Source: M3 sp964637445 (lineage in GTDB: Bacteria > Bacteroidota > Bacteroidia > Bacteroidales > Muribaculaceae). Taken from it: 53,256 bases of DNA. The stretch covers positions 1 to 53,256 of the forward strand of contig CAZWWS010000008.1 in NCBI GenBank assembly GCA_964637445.1, given 5' to 3'. Position 1 is the first letter of the stretch, and each line of letters begins with the position of its first letter. Of the stretch, positions 1 through 8,945 are shown one piece after another. The notes under the pieces are model-generated. The model searched no databases. It was given only the letters and a program-made list of their open reading frames with translations, and was not told the origin of the DNA. The translations under genes and the position numbers were made by a program.

Positions 1-2
1 AT

Positions 3-191
3 GGCTCTGGAGTGTTCACTGCCGAGAGCGAAAGCGTGGTGACTTGGGATTCAAGTGTCAAAAATGATTTCCGAGTTTACTATCCGGTAGGTGCAACATT
101 TGGCCCGTTTGCTATACCTGCCGTCCAAAGCTCTGTTGAAAGCATTCGCTCTGCCGACGGGCTCACTGCCGATGTAGCCGGATTGGTGTGA
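3..191 (+). CDS. C-terminal fragment of an unknown protein (5' end outside window)
   Basis: An open frame enters from the left edge and ends at TGA 189-191, giving about 62 residues ending in ..TADVAGLV. Base composition resembles the neighbouring peptidase gene, which supports real coding. There is no motif I recognise; the residues are mixed polar and beta-prone, with no membrane segment. It would be convergent with the S9 peptidase gene. The family cannot be named from this tail, and a chance open frame is not excluded. Confidence 0.45.
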   Translation, partial: GSGVFTAESESVVTWDSSVKNDFRVYYPVGATFGPFAIPAVQSSVESIRSADGLTADVAGLV

Positions 192-365
192 GTCATTTTG
201 ATCACTATTTCTCGTCGGCAATAGTACTGGATATCGAAAAATATTATGTATCTATAAGTTGTTATTGAACCTCGGAGGCTTGAATGGCGCATACGCTTCA
301 GCCGATGATGTCGACAAAGAATGGAGATAATCTCGCTCTAAGTAATTTGAATTTTATGGTAAATG

Positions 366-403
366 AATAGCGGCACTATCCAATTGAGGGCAGTGCCGCT
401 ATT
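366..403. terminator. Hairpin between convergent genes, possible bidirectional terminator
   Basis: AATAGCGGCACT (366-377) and AGTGCCGCTATT (392-403) form a perfect 12-bp stem with a 14-nt loop. It lies 23 bp past the stop of the minus-strand peptidase gene and past the plus-strand fragment, where a shared terminator is expected. T-tracts on either side are weak. The rest of 192-426 shows no convincing gene. Confidence 0.6.
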
Positions 404-426
404 ACTTTGTGTCTGTTTTGGGGAAA

Positions 427-2538
427 TTATTCGGTTGCAGAGCTGTCGGCGCTTGGTTTCAGCCAACGGTCAAGCCAGCGGAAGAATACTCGCTGCCACA
501 TCATGGCATTTTGTGGCTTGAGAATCCAATGGTTTTCATCGGGGAATATCAACATTTCGGCAGGTACTCCGCGCAATCGTGCGGCATTGAATGCCATCAT
601 GCCTTGTGAGGCGAGGATGCGGAAGTCGTATTCGCCGTGAGTGATAAGGATGGGGGTGTCCCATTTGTCGACGTAGCGGTGGGGCGACTCGCTGAATGTG
701 CGCTGTGCCACGGCATTACTCTTGTCCCAGAACGGACCTCCGAGATCCCAGTTGGCAAACCACATTTCTTCGGTTTCAAGATATTGTGATTCGGTGTTGA
801 AGATACCGGCATGAGCTATGAGGCAGGCAAAACGCTTGTTGTGGTTGCCGGCAAGCCAATAGACTGAGAATCCGCCATAGCTTGCTCCTACGGCTCCGAT
901 ATGTTCACCATCGATATAGGGCTCTTGCTTCATATAGTCGACTGCGCTGAGGTAGTCTTTCATATTCTGACCGCCATAGTCACCTGAGATTTGGGCATTC
1001 CACTCGGTGCCGAAGCCGGGGAGACCGCGACGATTGGGAGCGATGACTACATAGCCTTGCGAGGCCATTGCGGCAAAGTTCCAGCGATAGCTCCAGAATT
1101 GGCTTACAGCTTGTTGGGGACCTCCTTGGCAGTATAGGATGGCGGGATATTTCTTGCTCTTGTCGAAGTTTGGGGGAAGGATTACCCAAGTAGTCATCTC
1201 TTTGCCGTCAGTAGTGGGTACTAAGCGCTTTTCGACTGTGGGCATGTCGACTTGAGCAAGCAACTCGGTGTTTACGTTGGTGAGCTTGGTCACTTGGCGA
1301 TTTTTGACTGAGTAGATCTCGTTGGGAGCTATCATCGAGTGGTGCATTGTGACGAGAGTTTCGTTGTCGACAGGGGCGAGGGCTGCGTAGTCGCAGATGC
1401 CGTCGGCAATGGTCTTAATCTCGCGTGTTGTGATGTCGACGCTGAATATCGGTGTCACGCCTTGGTGAGCAGCAATGAAGTAGATCGACTTGCTGTCTTT
1501 ATTCCATGCGATAGCATCGGCGGTATAGTCCCAATCGATAGTGAGGTCGATCTTCTCGCCTGATGTGCGATCGAGAATGAAAATGCGATTTTTGTCTGAC
1601 TCATATCCGTCGTGCTCCATCGAAAGCCATGCGATGTAGTTGCCATCGGGAGAATAGGCGGGAGTGGTGTCGTAGCCCATCATACCTTCGGTAAGGTTGG
1701 TGGTGGTTTTGCTCTCGATGTCGTAGCAGTAGAGGTCGGAGTTGGTCGATACGGCATATTCCATACCTACTTTCTTGCGCGACACATAGATGAGTTGCTT
1801 GCCATCAGGAGCCCAAGCAAACGATTCGACGCCACCAAAAGGTTTCATCGGGCTTTCGTAAGGCTCATCTTGCATCAAGTCAACGATGTTGCCGAGCTTT
1901 GAGCCGTCGAAGTCAGCGAGGAAAGGATGGGGAATTTCAGTGACCCATTCATCCCAATGCTTATACATCAAGTCATCGATGATGCGACCGGTGGCTTTCG
2001 GTAGGTCGGGGTAGACGTCTTGAGCGGTTTGGCTGTATTTCACATTTGAAATCAGCAATACTTTGCTTTCGTCGGGCGACAGGAGGAAGCCGCCGATGCC
2101 TTTTTCGATGTCGCTTACGACTTTACGATTTGTGCCGTCGGCATTCATTACCCACATTTGCGGAACGCCATTCTCGGCATACACAAATGCAATCTTATTT
2201 CCGCCATCGATCCACACGGCATTGCTTTCGGATGATGGGGTATAAGTGATGCGCTGTTGGTTTGTGCCGTCGATGTTTATTACATAGAGGTCGTTGTTGC
2301 TCTTGTTTTGCTCTACACTTTCATAGGAGATTCCAAACAAGATTTTTGTCCCATCGGGAGATACAACGGGATTGGTAACTCGTCCGAGCGCTTCAAGCAC
2401 CTCCGGCGAAAAAACTCTATCGACAATCTGCACTTCCGGCTTGTCGACAATCTCTGCTTGACTGCCGCCTCCGGTGCATGCCACTGTGGTCATAACCAAT
2501 GCAGACGACATAATGATTGGCTTAATTAAATTATACAT
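427..2538 (-). CDS. S9 family prolyl oligopeptidase, predicted lipoprotein (DPP5/acylaminoacyl-peptidase type)
   Basis: Serine peptidase of 703 residues that would remove short peptides from the N-termini of oligopeptides in the cell envelope. The N-terminus has a short hydrophobic segment followed by a lipobox (TTVAC then TGGG), so it is probably a lipoprotein. Residues of about 40-400 are beta-propeller/TolB-like repeats (SPDG, NADGTN motifs). The C-terminal alpha/beta hydrolase carries Ser553 in GASYGG, Asp638 in HGEYDFR and His670 in DENHW, a complete S9 triad. The start is ATG; Met10 is an alternative. It follows the radical SAM gene by 27 bp and may share its transcript. Substrate preference (DPP5-like) is inferred from family resemblance. 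Confidence 0.9.
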   Translation of the reverse strand: MYNLIKPIIMSSALVMTTVACTGGGSQAEIVDKPEVQIVDRVFSPEVLEALGRVTNPVVSPDGTKILFGISYESVEQNKSNNDLYVINIDGTNQQRITYTPSSESNAVWIDGGNKIAFVYAENGVPQMWVMNADGTNRKVVSDIEKGIGGFLLSPDESKVLLISNVKYSQTAQDVYPDLPKATGRIIDDLMYKHWDEWVTEIPHPFLADFDGSKLGNIVDLMQDEPYESPMKPFGGVESFAWAPDGKQLIYVSRKKVGMEYAVSTNSDLYCYDIESKTTTNLTEGMMGYDTTPAYSPDGNYIAWLSMEHDGYESDKNRIFILDRTSGEKIDLTIDWDYTADAIAWNKDSKSIYFIAAHQGVTPIFSVDITTREIKTIADGICDYAALAPVDNETLVTMHHSMIAPNEIYSVKNRQVTKLTNVNTELLAQVDMPTVEKRLVPTTDGKEMTTWVILPPNFDKSKKYPAILYCQGGPQQAVSQFWSYRWNFAAMASQGYVVIAPNRRGLPGFGTEWNAQISGDYGGQNMKDYLSAVDYMKQEPYIDGEHIGAVGASYGGFSVYWLAGNHNKRFACLIAHAGIFNTESQYLETEEMWFANWDLGGPFWDKSNAVAQRTFSESPHRYVDKWDTPILITHGEYDFRILASQGMMAFNAARLRGVPAEMLIFPDENHWILKPQNAMMWQRVFFRWLDRWLKPSADSSATE

Positions 2539-2565
2539 ACGATTATTATTAAAATTAGGATTATA

Positions 2566-4425
2566 TTACTTTTTGTTCCTGTGGGTGAATAGTCTCTTTA
2601 TTAAGTCAGGACGTTGCAATCGAGTTAATGATTTGGTTATATCATTACGATATGCAGGGTCGTACCAGAAGAAATATTTGCGTTGAGCGAGCTTGTCGTT
2701 TTTGGATGTCGCGGTATATACTTTTTCGCCGGTGTAGGGATGAATGCCAGTGTAGTATATCTCGGTCGCGAGCGTCATCGGAGTAGGAGTGAAGTCTTGC
2801 ACTTGCTCAAGGTGCATATTCAGATCTCGTGTAGTCACCGCCAATTCGGCCATATCAATCTCTTTGCATCCGGGGTGGCTTGAGATGAAATATGGGATTA
2901 ATTGCTGATTTAAGCCTTGTGCTCGGTTCACTCGGTCAAAAATTTTCTTGAACTCATAGAATAACGCAAATGATGGCTTGCGCATAAGCGAGAGAACATG
3001 ATCGGCGGTATGCTCCGGAGCTACTTTCAATCGACCAGAGACATGCGACGCAATCAGTTCTTCGTTGTATATCCGATTTGTCCGATTTGTCTTTTCGTCT
3101 CTATTTTGATGCATTGATAGGTCGTATCTGACACCGCTGCCGATAAATGATTTTTTGATTTCGGGCAGTGCATCGACTGCATGATATATCTCTAATAGTG
3201 GCGCGTGGTCGTTGTTGAGATTCTGACAGGGCTTGGGATGCAAGCATGATGGACGGAGGCATTTTTCGCACATCGACTTGTCGTAGCCCCCCATTCGATA
3301 CATATTGGCCGATGGCCCGCCCAAGTCGCTTAAATAACCTTTGAACCCGGGCATTGTGACCACTTTTTTGACTTCGCTTATGATTGACTCTTTGCTTCGT
3401 GACGCGATAAATTTGCCTTGATGGGCTGATATGGTACAGAAAGCGCACCCTCCAAAGCATCCGCGATGAAGATTTACAGAAAATTTAATCATCTCGAATG
3501 CCGGAATCGTTTTCCCCTTATATCGTGGATGGGGTAGACGCGTATAGGGTAGGTCGAACGATGCGTCGATCTGTTGCGTTGTCATTGGAGGATACATCGG
3601 ATTTACTTTCACGACTTTAGTGCCATGTTTCTGCCACAATATAGCTCCGTTCATACGATTGGATTGCTGTTCGATATGTTTGAAGTTCTCGGCTTGTGCT
3701 CGTTTGTTCTTCAGACAAGTCTCGAAGTCATTCAAGATGATATTATTTTCATCTGCTATGGGAATAGATGTCGAAGGTGACAGTATTACCGTTTGACGGA
3801 TGTCGGTCATCGATGAGACGCTCTCGCCTTGCTTCAAGCGATTGACTATTTCAATAATCGGAAGTTCCCCCATGCCATACACCAAAAGATCAATCGGAGC
3901 ATCCAACATGATTGATGGTCGGAGACGATCTTGCCAATAGTCATAGTGGGAGAGACGGCGAAGTGATGCTTCGATCGAGCCGGCAACTATAGGTACATCG
4001 GGATAGAGTTTCTTCAAGATAGATGAATAGACTATCGTGGGGTAGTCGGGACGCATACCATGGCGTCCGTCGGGTGTGTAAGCGTCGTCGCTTCGTCTTC
4101 GGCGATTGGCGGTATAGTGATTTACCATTGAGTCCATGGCTCCGGCGGATATGCCGAAAAACAGGCGAGGGCGACCGAATTTCTTGAAATCGCGCAGATC
4201 ATCCTGCCAATTAGGTTGTGGCACAATGGCTACCTTAAGACCTTGCGCTTCTAAAACACGTCCTATAATCGCAGCTCCAAACGATGGATGGTCGACATAG
4301 GCATCGCCGGAAAACAAGACTACGTCAACCCCTTCCCAGCCTCTGGCTTTCATCTCCTTTACTGATGTAGGCAGCCATGCGGTGAGAGGAAGTTGTCGGG
4401 GGATATTATTTGATGTCTGATTCAT
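2566..4425 (-). CDS. YgiQ family radical SAM protein
   Basis: Radical SAM enzyme of 619 residues, normal for the YgiQ/UPF0313 family, whose reaction is unknown. The [4Fe-4S] cluster motif CX3CX2C is present at Cys323, Cys327 and Cys330 (GCFGGCAFC). The N-terminal part (about 1-300) has the family's Rossmann-like region, and a second cysteine group (CEKCLRPSCLHPKPC) follows the core. The start codon overlaps the uvrB stop by one base (TAATG), so translation is probably coupled to uvrB. A link to DNA repair is suggested only by this overlap. Confidence 0.92.
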   Translation of the reverse strand: MNQTSNNIPRQLPLTAWLPTSVKEMKARGWEGVDVVLFSGDAYVDHPSFGAAIIGRVLEAQGLKVAIVPQPNWQDDLRDFKKFGRPRLFFGISAGAMDSMVNHYTANRRRRSDDAYTPDGRHGMRPDYPTIVYSSILKKLYPDVPIVAGSIEASLRRLSHYDYWQDRLRPSIMLDAPIDLLVYGMGELPIIEIVNRLKQGESVSSMTDIRQTVILSPSTSIPIADENNIILNDFETCLKNKRAQAENFKHIEQQSNRMNGAILWQKHGTKVVKVNPMYPPMTTQQIDASFDLPYTRLPHPRYKGKTIPAFEMIKFSVNLHRGCFGGCAFCTISAHQGKFIASRSKESIISEVKKVVTMPGFKGYLSDLGGPSANMYRMGGYDKSMCEKCLRPSCLHPKPCQNLNNDHAPLLEIYHAVDALPEIKKSFIGSGVRYDLSMHQNRDEKTNRTNRIYNEELIASHVSGRLKVAPEHTADHVLSLMRKPSFALFYEFKKIFDRVNRAQGLNQQLIPYFISSHPGCKEIDMAELAVTTRDLNMHLEQVQDFTPTPMTLATEIYYTGIHPYTGEKVYTATSKNDKLAQRKYFFWYDPAYRNDITKSLTRLQRPDLIKRLFTHRNKK

Positions 4426-6467
4426 TAATCGGCGAGTGTATTAATACGTTCTTCCATTTTGATAATTTCGTCTCTGAGGCGAGCAGCTTCCATAAATTCC
4501 ATATTCTTGGCTGCTTCGACCATCTCTGTTCGCAGACGAGTTACGGCACGTTGCAAGTCGCCTTTGGTCATATATGCAACGACTGGGTCGGCGGCAATAT
4601 TTACCTCATGAGTATATTCATTTTGGTAAAGTACATGCGGTTTCTCAGCGATAGGCGTTTCGTCGCTCTTGCGGTTTGAGCCGATGATTGAATTGTGGGC
4701 TTTTACGATAGCTTGCGGTGTTATGCCGTGTTCCTCGTTGTAGGCAAGCTGCAATGATCGACGACGATTTGTTTCATCGATGGTCTGCTGCATGCTGTCG
4801 GTGATTTTATCGGCATACATTATGACGGTACCATTCAAGTTGCGTGCCGCGCGTCCTACTGTTTGCGTTAGAGAACGATGTGACCTTAAGAAGCCTTCTT
4901 TGTCGGCATCGAGAATGGCCACCAACGATACCTCCGGAAGGTCAAGTCCTTCGCGAAGCAGATTGACACCGATTAGCACATCGTAGACACCGGCACGTAA
5001 ATTATTTAATATCTCAATGCGTTCAAGGGTATCGACATCGCTATGGATATAAGCTGTTTTCAGATTTAATTTGGCGAGATAGTCATTCAACTCTTCAGCC
5101 ATGCGCTTGGTCAGTGTTGTTACCAACACTCGTTCGTTTTGCTCGATTCGTAATTGTATTTCTTCAATCAAGTCGTCGATTTGGTTGATGGAACTGCGAA
5201 CTTCGATTATCGGATCAAGCAGTCCGGTAGGACGTATAATTTGCTCAACGACTATGCCTTCGCTCTTTTCCAATTCGTAGTCGGCAGGTGTCGCGCTGAC
5301 ATAAATAATTTGTTTGGCTAATTCTTCGAATTCGTTGAATTTCAAGGGGCGATTATCCAATGCTGCCGGCAGTCGGAATCCGTATTCCACAAGATTCATT
5401 TTTCGGGCAACATCTCCGCCATACATAGCTCGTATCTGAGGAATTGTGACATGGCTCTCGTCAATAATCGTCAGAAAGTCGTTGGGGAAGTAATCCAACA
5501 AGCAAAATGGTCTCATGCCGGGTTGGCGTCCATCGAAATATCGGCTATAGTTTTCAATGCCTGAGCAGTGTCCGATTTCACGAATCATCTCTATATCGTA
5601 GGTCACTCGCTCATACAATCGCTTAGCTTCGAGTTCGCGCATTTCTTTATGGAAAAAGCCCACTTGCTCACCTAAATCAAGCTCAATCTGAGCGATGGCA
5701 CTTCCGACACGTTCTTTCGACGTTACGAATATGTTAGCCGGAAATATTTTGAATTGGTCGTGATTGCCTAACGAGGTGCCATCTTCGGCATGCAATGTAC
5801 TGATTGTTTCAATTTCATCGCCCCAAAATATTACTCTGAGCACGATTTCTTCGTATGCAAGGCGAATGTCGACAGTGTCGCCTTTGACCCTAAAGTTTCC
5901 TCGTTGCAATTCGATTTCGTTGCGACTATATAACGCATCGACAAGTTGCCGAAGAAACACATTCCGAGCAATTTTTTTGCCAACAGATATTTCAATGACG
6001 TTGCTGTGAAAATCATCGGGATTTCCAATGCCATAAAGACATGATACCGACGACACTACAATGACATCTTTTCGACCGGACAATAACGCTGATGTGGTAG
6101 CTAAGCGAAGTTTGTCAATCTCATCGTTGATCATCAAGTCTTTTTCGATGTATTTATCTACGGATGGGATGTATGCCTCGGGTTGATAGTAATCGTAATA
6201 GGACACAAAATATTCGACAGCATTATTAGGGAAAAATGCTTTGAATTCGCTATATAATTGAGCAGCCAATGTCTTATTGTGGCTTAGTATCAGCGTTGGC
6301 TTTTGTACTTGTTCGATTACATTAGCCATCGTAAATGTTTTGCCTGAGCCGGTAACTCCTAATAATGTTTGAGCCGGCTCACCGGCTCTCACTCCTTCAA
6401 CCAATTGAACAATGGCTTGTGGTTGGTCGCCAGTCGGTTTATATTTTGATTCGAGCTTGAAATTCAT
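4425..6467 (-). CDS. uvrB: Excinuclease ABC subunit B
   Basis: Damage-recognition helicase of nucleotide excision repair, loaded by UvrA and partner of UvrC. Walker A is GVTGSGKT at about 37-44, the DNA-clamping beta-hairpin has YYDYYQPEAY, the DEAD-like box is DESH, and a UVR domain for UvrC contact ends the protein (LRDEIIKMEERI). The frame opens upstream at a TTG (6488), but that codon lies inside the predicted -7 box, so ATG 6467 (MNFKLESKYKPTG) is the start. That gives 680 residues, the usual size. It is first in an operon with the radical SAM gene. Confidence 0.97.
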   Translation of the reverse strand: MNFKLESKYKPTGDQPQAIVQLVEGVRAGEPAQTLLGVTGSGKTFTMANVIEQVQKPTLILSHNKTLAAQLYSEFKAFFPNNAVEYFVSYYDYYQPEAYIPSVDKYIEKDLMINDEIDKLRLATTSALLSGRKDVIVVSSVSCLYGIGNPDDFHSNVIEISVGKKIARNVFLRQLVDALYSRNEIELQRGNFRVKGDTVDIRLAYEEIVLRVIFWGDEIETISTLHAEDGTSLGNHDQFKIFPANIFVTSKERVGSAIAQIELDLGEQVGFFHKEMRELEAKRLYERVTYDIEMIREIGHCSGIENYSRYFDGRQPGMRPFCLLDYFPNDFLTIIDESHVTIPQIRAMYGGDVARKMNLVEYGFRLPAALDNRPLKFNEFEELAKQIIYVSATPADYELEKSEGIVVEQIIRPTGLLDPIIEVRSSINQIDDLIEEIQLRIEQNERVLVTTLTKRMAEELNDYLAKLNLKTAYIHSDVDTLERIEILNNLRAGVYDVLIGVNLLREGLDLPEVSLVAILDADKEGFLRSHRSLTQTVGRAARNLNGTVIMYADKITDSMQQTIDETNRRRSLQLAYNEEHGITPQAIVKAHNSIIGSNRKSDETPIAEKPHVLYQNEYTHEVNIAADPVVAYMTKGDLQRAVTRLRTEMVEAAKNMEFMEAARLRDEIIKMEERINTLAD

Positions 6468-6485
6468 ACGAAAAGTATTATCATA

Positions 6486-6517
6486 CAAATATACGCTTTA
6501 TTTATTGTGAAATCAAA
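6486..6517 (-). promoter_or_regulatory. Promoter of uvrB (Bacteroidetes type)
   Basis: On the minus strand, TTTG (6514-6517) is followed by exactly 20 bases and TATATTTG (6486-6493), a full match to the Bacteroidetes -33/-7 consensus TTTG-N19/20-TAnnTTTG. Transcription should start near 6480, just upstream of the ATG at 6467, leaving a very short leader. Confidence 0.75.
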
Positions 6518-6547
6518 TGTCGGCGATTAAAAAGGCATAAAAACGAA

Positions 6548-6578
6548 GTAAGCTCACACAATTAATGCATGAGCTTAC
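6548..6578 (-). terminator. Terminator after the universal stress gene
   Basis: GTAAGCTCA (6548-6556) and TGAGCTTAC (6570-6578) form a 9-bp stem. On the minus strand it is followed by TTCGTTTTT, an intrinsic terminator arrangement 22 bp past the stop of the stress-protein gene and before the uvrB promoter. Confidence 0.65.
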
Positions 6579-6599
6579 CATGAAATACGATATTTTTTA

Positions 6600-7709
6600 T
6601 TACACAGGAATAGCCATAATCGGAATGTCAACATTAAACAAAAGTTTGTGAGCCAAGTTCGGATTGAAAAGGCGCGCAAACATATTCCGCTTCTTGTTTG
6701 GCATCACTATCAAATCGATTGCTATGCTGTCATGCAACTTGTCGATGACGGAGATTGCATTATCAAAAGGTAGCGATGAAAACGTAAATTCAGGATAGTG
6801 AGATTTGCAATAATCAGTCAATCGCTCTATAGCCAAAGAAATTTCGGCACCACGCTTTTTCTGTGGCATTCCGACAATGGTAATTTCCAATTGCTCTCCG
6901 TCTAAGAAGCGATGTAGAGCATCTAAAGCTAAGATGTCATCTTGTTCGAGCCCGGCATAAAATATGACGTGCTTAAAAGATGATACTTTATTGACTTCGA
7001 TGGCCTCCGGAATTGTTAAGACCGGAACTCGACATGAGTCAAGAACTTCTGCTGACACACTACCGATGAGTTCTTTCTCCTTCTTCCCGAATCCGCGAGT
7101 CCCCATTACAATAAGCAATGGACTAATCTGGTGCGCATAGGTGGTTATGACCTCTTCAGGCACACCTTCTCGAATCTCACAGGTGAATTGCACTGGAGGC
7201 AATATTCCGGATTTCACCAACTCTTTCAACTTATTGCAGAAAGATGTCATCTTACTTTTGGCATCAGCCTTGAGTCGACGACGCTCTTCGCTATCCACAA
7301 AGTCGTAAGTGCGATTTTCTGATAATTGAAATCCATTAGCATGAATTTGGGAGATATAGCTATGTAATAAAACAATCGACGCGCCATGCTTCCTTGCTAA
7401 ATGAAAAGCGAGATTGCATGCGCGCGTTGAGTGCTCGGTAAAATCAACAGGCAAGAGTATTTCTGAATTGGGATGTTTCAGTGACGTATTTGCATTATTA
7501 TAGAATATATCAGCATTCTCGACAATTCGCAAGGCGAGAGGCAAATCTTTTTCATGAATACGAACTCTGACGCCTGAAGATACTACTGGCTGAATAAGAT
7601 TGACATTATGCAACACAACTTCAATCCCTTCGTTTTCGAGAATGGATTTTAGCATTACAGCCTTTTCATAAGTATGTATTGCAAGGGTTATTAGTCGATC
7701 TTCAGCCAT
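6600..7709 (-). CDS. DUF2007-like domain fused to two universal stress protein domains
   Basis: Cytoplasmic protein of 369 residues. Residues 1-70 resemble the DUF2007 'putative signal transducing' fold (repositioned short beta/alpha units, HEKDLPLALRIVENA). Residues of about 83-232 are a UspA domain with the ATP-binding signature G-x2-G-x9-GS (GTRGFG..LIGSVS), so nucleotide binding is likely. Residues of about 245-369 are a second Usp domain without that signature, probably a structural partner as in other tandem Usp proteins. It follows the small HTH gene by 9 bp, suggesting one transcript. The role in stress or envelope adaptation is inferred. Confidence 0.85.
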   Translation of the reverse strand: MAEDRLITLAIHTYEKAVMLKSILENEGIEVVLHNVNLIQPVVSSGVRVRIHEKDLPLALRIVENADIFYNNANTSLKHPNSEILLPVDFTEHSTRACNLAFHLARKHGASIVLLHSYISQIHANGFQLSENRTYDFVDSEERRRLKADAKSKMTSFCNKLKELVKSGILPPVQFTCEIREGVPEEVITTYAHQISPLLIVMGTRGFGKKEKELIGSVSAEVLDSCRVPVLTIPEAIEVNKVSSFKHVIFYAGLEQDDILALDALHRFLDGEQLEITIVGMPQKKRGAEISLAIERLTDYCKSHYPEFTFSSLPFDNAISVIDKLHDSIAIDLIVMPNKKRNMFARLFNPNLAHKLLFNVDIPIMAIPV

Positions 7710-7718
7710 ATAAAGATA

Positions 7719-7982
7719 TTATTTTTCTTGTGTTTGTTGTTCTTCAAGAATTTGAACAGCCATATCGTAAATGGTCGTGTCGTCAAGAACTACGATACCA
7801 CCATCAGGACCCGGCTCAATGTGAACACCGCAATTTTTACCAAAAGCGTAGTTACTTCCACCGAAATAGTTGCGTACGGTTTGTGCTGTTATATTAAGTT
7901 TGTCAGCAATTTTGTGAATTGAGCCATCAGGAAGACTGTCTTTGATACGACGGAGGTCGTTGAATGAAATCGTTTTTGTCAT
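7719..7982 (-). CDS. Small HTH DNA-binding protein, conserved type in Bacteroidales
   Basis: Protein of 87 residues from ATG 7982 (MTKTISFNDLRRIKDSL). A longer frame reaches 8099, but its extra 39 residues are AT-driven and do not look like protein. Residues of about 18-45 (GSIHKIADKLNITAQTVRNYFGG) form a clear helix-turn-helix of the kind that reads DNA. A short acidic and hydrophobic tail follows (GPDGGIVVLDDTTIYDMAVQIL). It probably regulates, or is co-expressed with, the stress gene 9 bp downstream. The target is unknown. Confidence 0.75.
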   Translation of the reverse strand: MTKTISFNDLRRIKDSLPDGSIHKIADKLNITAQTVRNYFGGSNYAFGKNCGVHIEPGPDGGIVVLDDTTIYDMAVQILEEQQTQEK

Positions 7983-8105
7983 GATACTATAAGTTTTTAT
8001 GTTAGTAATATGATGTTTTTTTGATTTTGGAGTGAATTTAGAAAATAAATATGACATAAACAAATGTTTCAACCATAAATTGGATGTGTTATAAAACATA
8101 TTATA

Positions 8106-8150
8106 AAATTAAGACTCAACGATTGTGGTTATTTCGCTGAGTCTTAATTT
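8106..8150 (-). terminator. Terminator of the bat operon
   Basis: A perfect 13-bp inverted repeat, AAATTAAGACTCA (8106-8118) and TGAGTCTTAATTT (8138-8150), lies 10 bp past the batE stop. On the minus strand the stem runs into TTTTATAAT. It closes the long moxR-bat transcript. Confidence 0.75.
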
Positions 8151-8160
8151 GTTACAAACT

Positions 8161-8940
8161 CTATATTTTTTCGACTGCCGAAGAATTTATCCAAGCTCGA
8201 TTTGTATGGTCTATCTTGACTTCATACCATTTATCTGTGATAGAGTCTTTTCGAGAAGTCACTGAATCCACAATCTCTACCTTAGTTCCTTCATGCAAAA
8301 GAACAGCTTCTTCTGTTCTGTCTTTTGGCTGTCGAGGAGATGTGCTGAGTATTGATGACGGGACTGTTATAACCGCATTGGTGTGAGTAGTGGCTTTGTT
8401 TGCGGCCATAAATGAGAATATCAGCATGATTATAAAAATTAATAATGAGATAAGACCTCCAAAGAAACCAATTTTTCTAACCAATATTGATGATGAGAAA
8501 ATATATAGTGCAACACCTATTAATAGCACAAAGAATATAATCAATGTCATCATTGCCCATGTATTGGGGTGCATAAGATTGAGAACCTTTCCAAGAGTAT
8601 TTGAAATAAAAGTTCCACTATCTATAGGTTTGTCGGTTATCTTGGAATTGACAAATTGTAAATTGGCTTTTGCATCACCATTTGTCGGGTCGAGGATGAG
8701 AGCGCGCTCATAGCAAATGATCGCTTTTCCTAATTGGCCTAACCGATAATAGCTGTTACCTAAGTTATAATATAGATTAGACGATGTTCCCTCAGTATTA
8801 ATAACTTCATTGTATAGCTTAACGGCTTCCTTATAGTTGTCATTTGAGTAAGCAGAATCAGCTTGCTCAACAAGAGTTGATGCACTTATGGAAAATGGAG
8901 CTAATAAAATATATAATAATATTGATATTATATTTTTCAT
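8161..8940 (-). CDS. batE: BatE: TPR and SH3-like membrane protein of the Bat system
   Basis: Protein of 259 residues. A signal peptide (1-20) is followed by TPR repeats (about 22-95; YNLGNSYYRLGQ, AIICYERALILDP), two membrane helices (about 125-180) and a C-terminal SH3b-like domain (KVEIVDSV..WYEVKI..RAWINSSAV). TPR and SH3 modules suggest a scaffold contacting other Bat proteins and the periplasm. It is the last gene of the operon, 5 bp after batD. Bat proteins are linked to aerotolerance in Bacteroides fragilis; the molecular role is not settled. Confidence 0.85.
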   Translation of the reverse strand: MKNIISILLYILLAPFSISASTLVEQADSAYSNDNYKEAVKLYNEVINTEGTSSNLYYNLGNSYYRLGQLGKAIICYERALILDPTNGDAKANLQFVNSKITDKPIDSGTFISNTLGKVLNLMHPNTWAMMTLIIFFVLLIGVALYIFSSSILVRKIGFFGGLISLLIFIIMLIFSFMAANKATTHTNAVITVPSSILSTSPRQPKDRTEEAVLLHEGTKVEIVDSVTSRKDSITDKWYEVKIDHTNRAWINSSAVEKI

Positions 8941-8945
8941 TTCAA

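Noticed and set aside
7983..8099. 39-residue N-terminal extension of the small HTH protein
   Set aside because: The added residues are AT-driven and unlike the conserved start MTKTISFNDL at 7982, so the shorter form is used.
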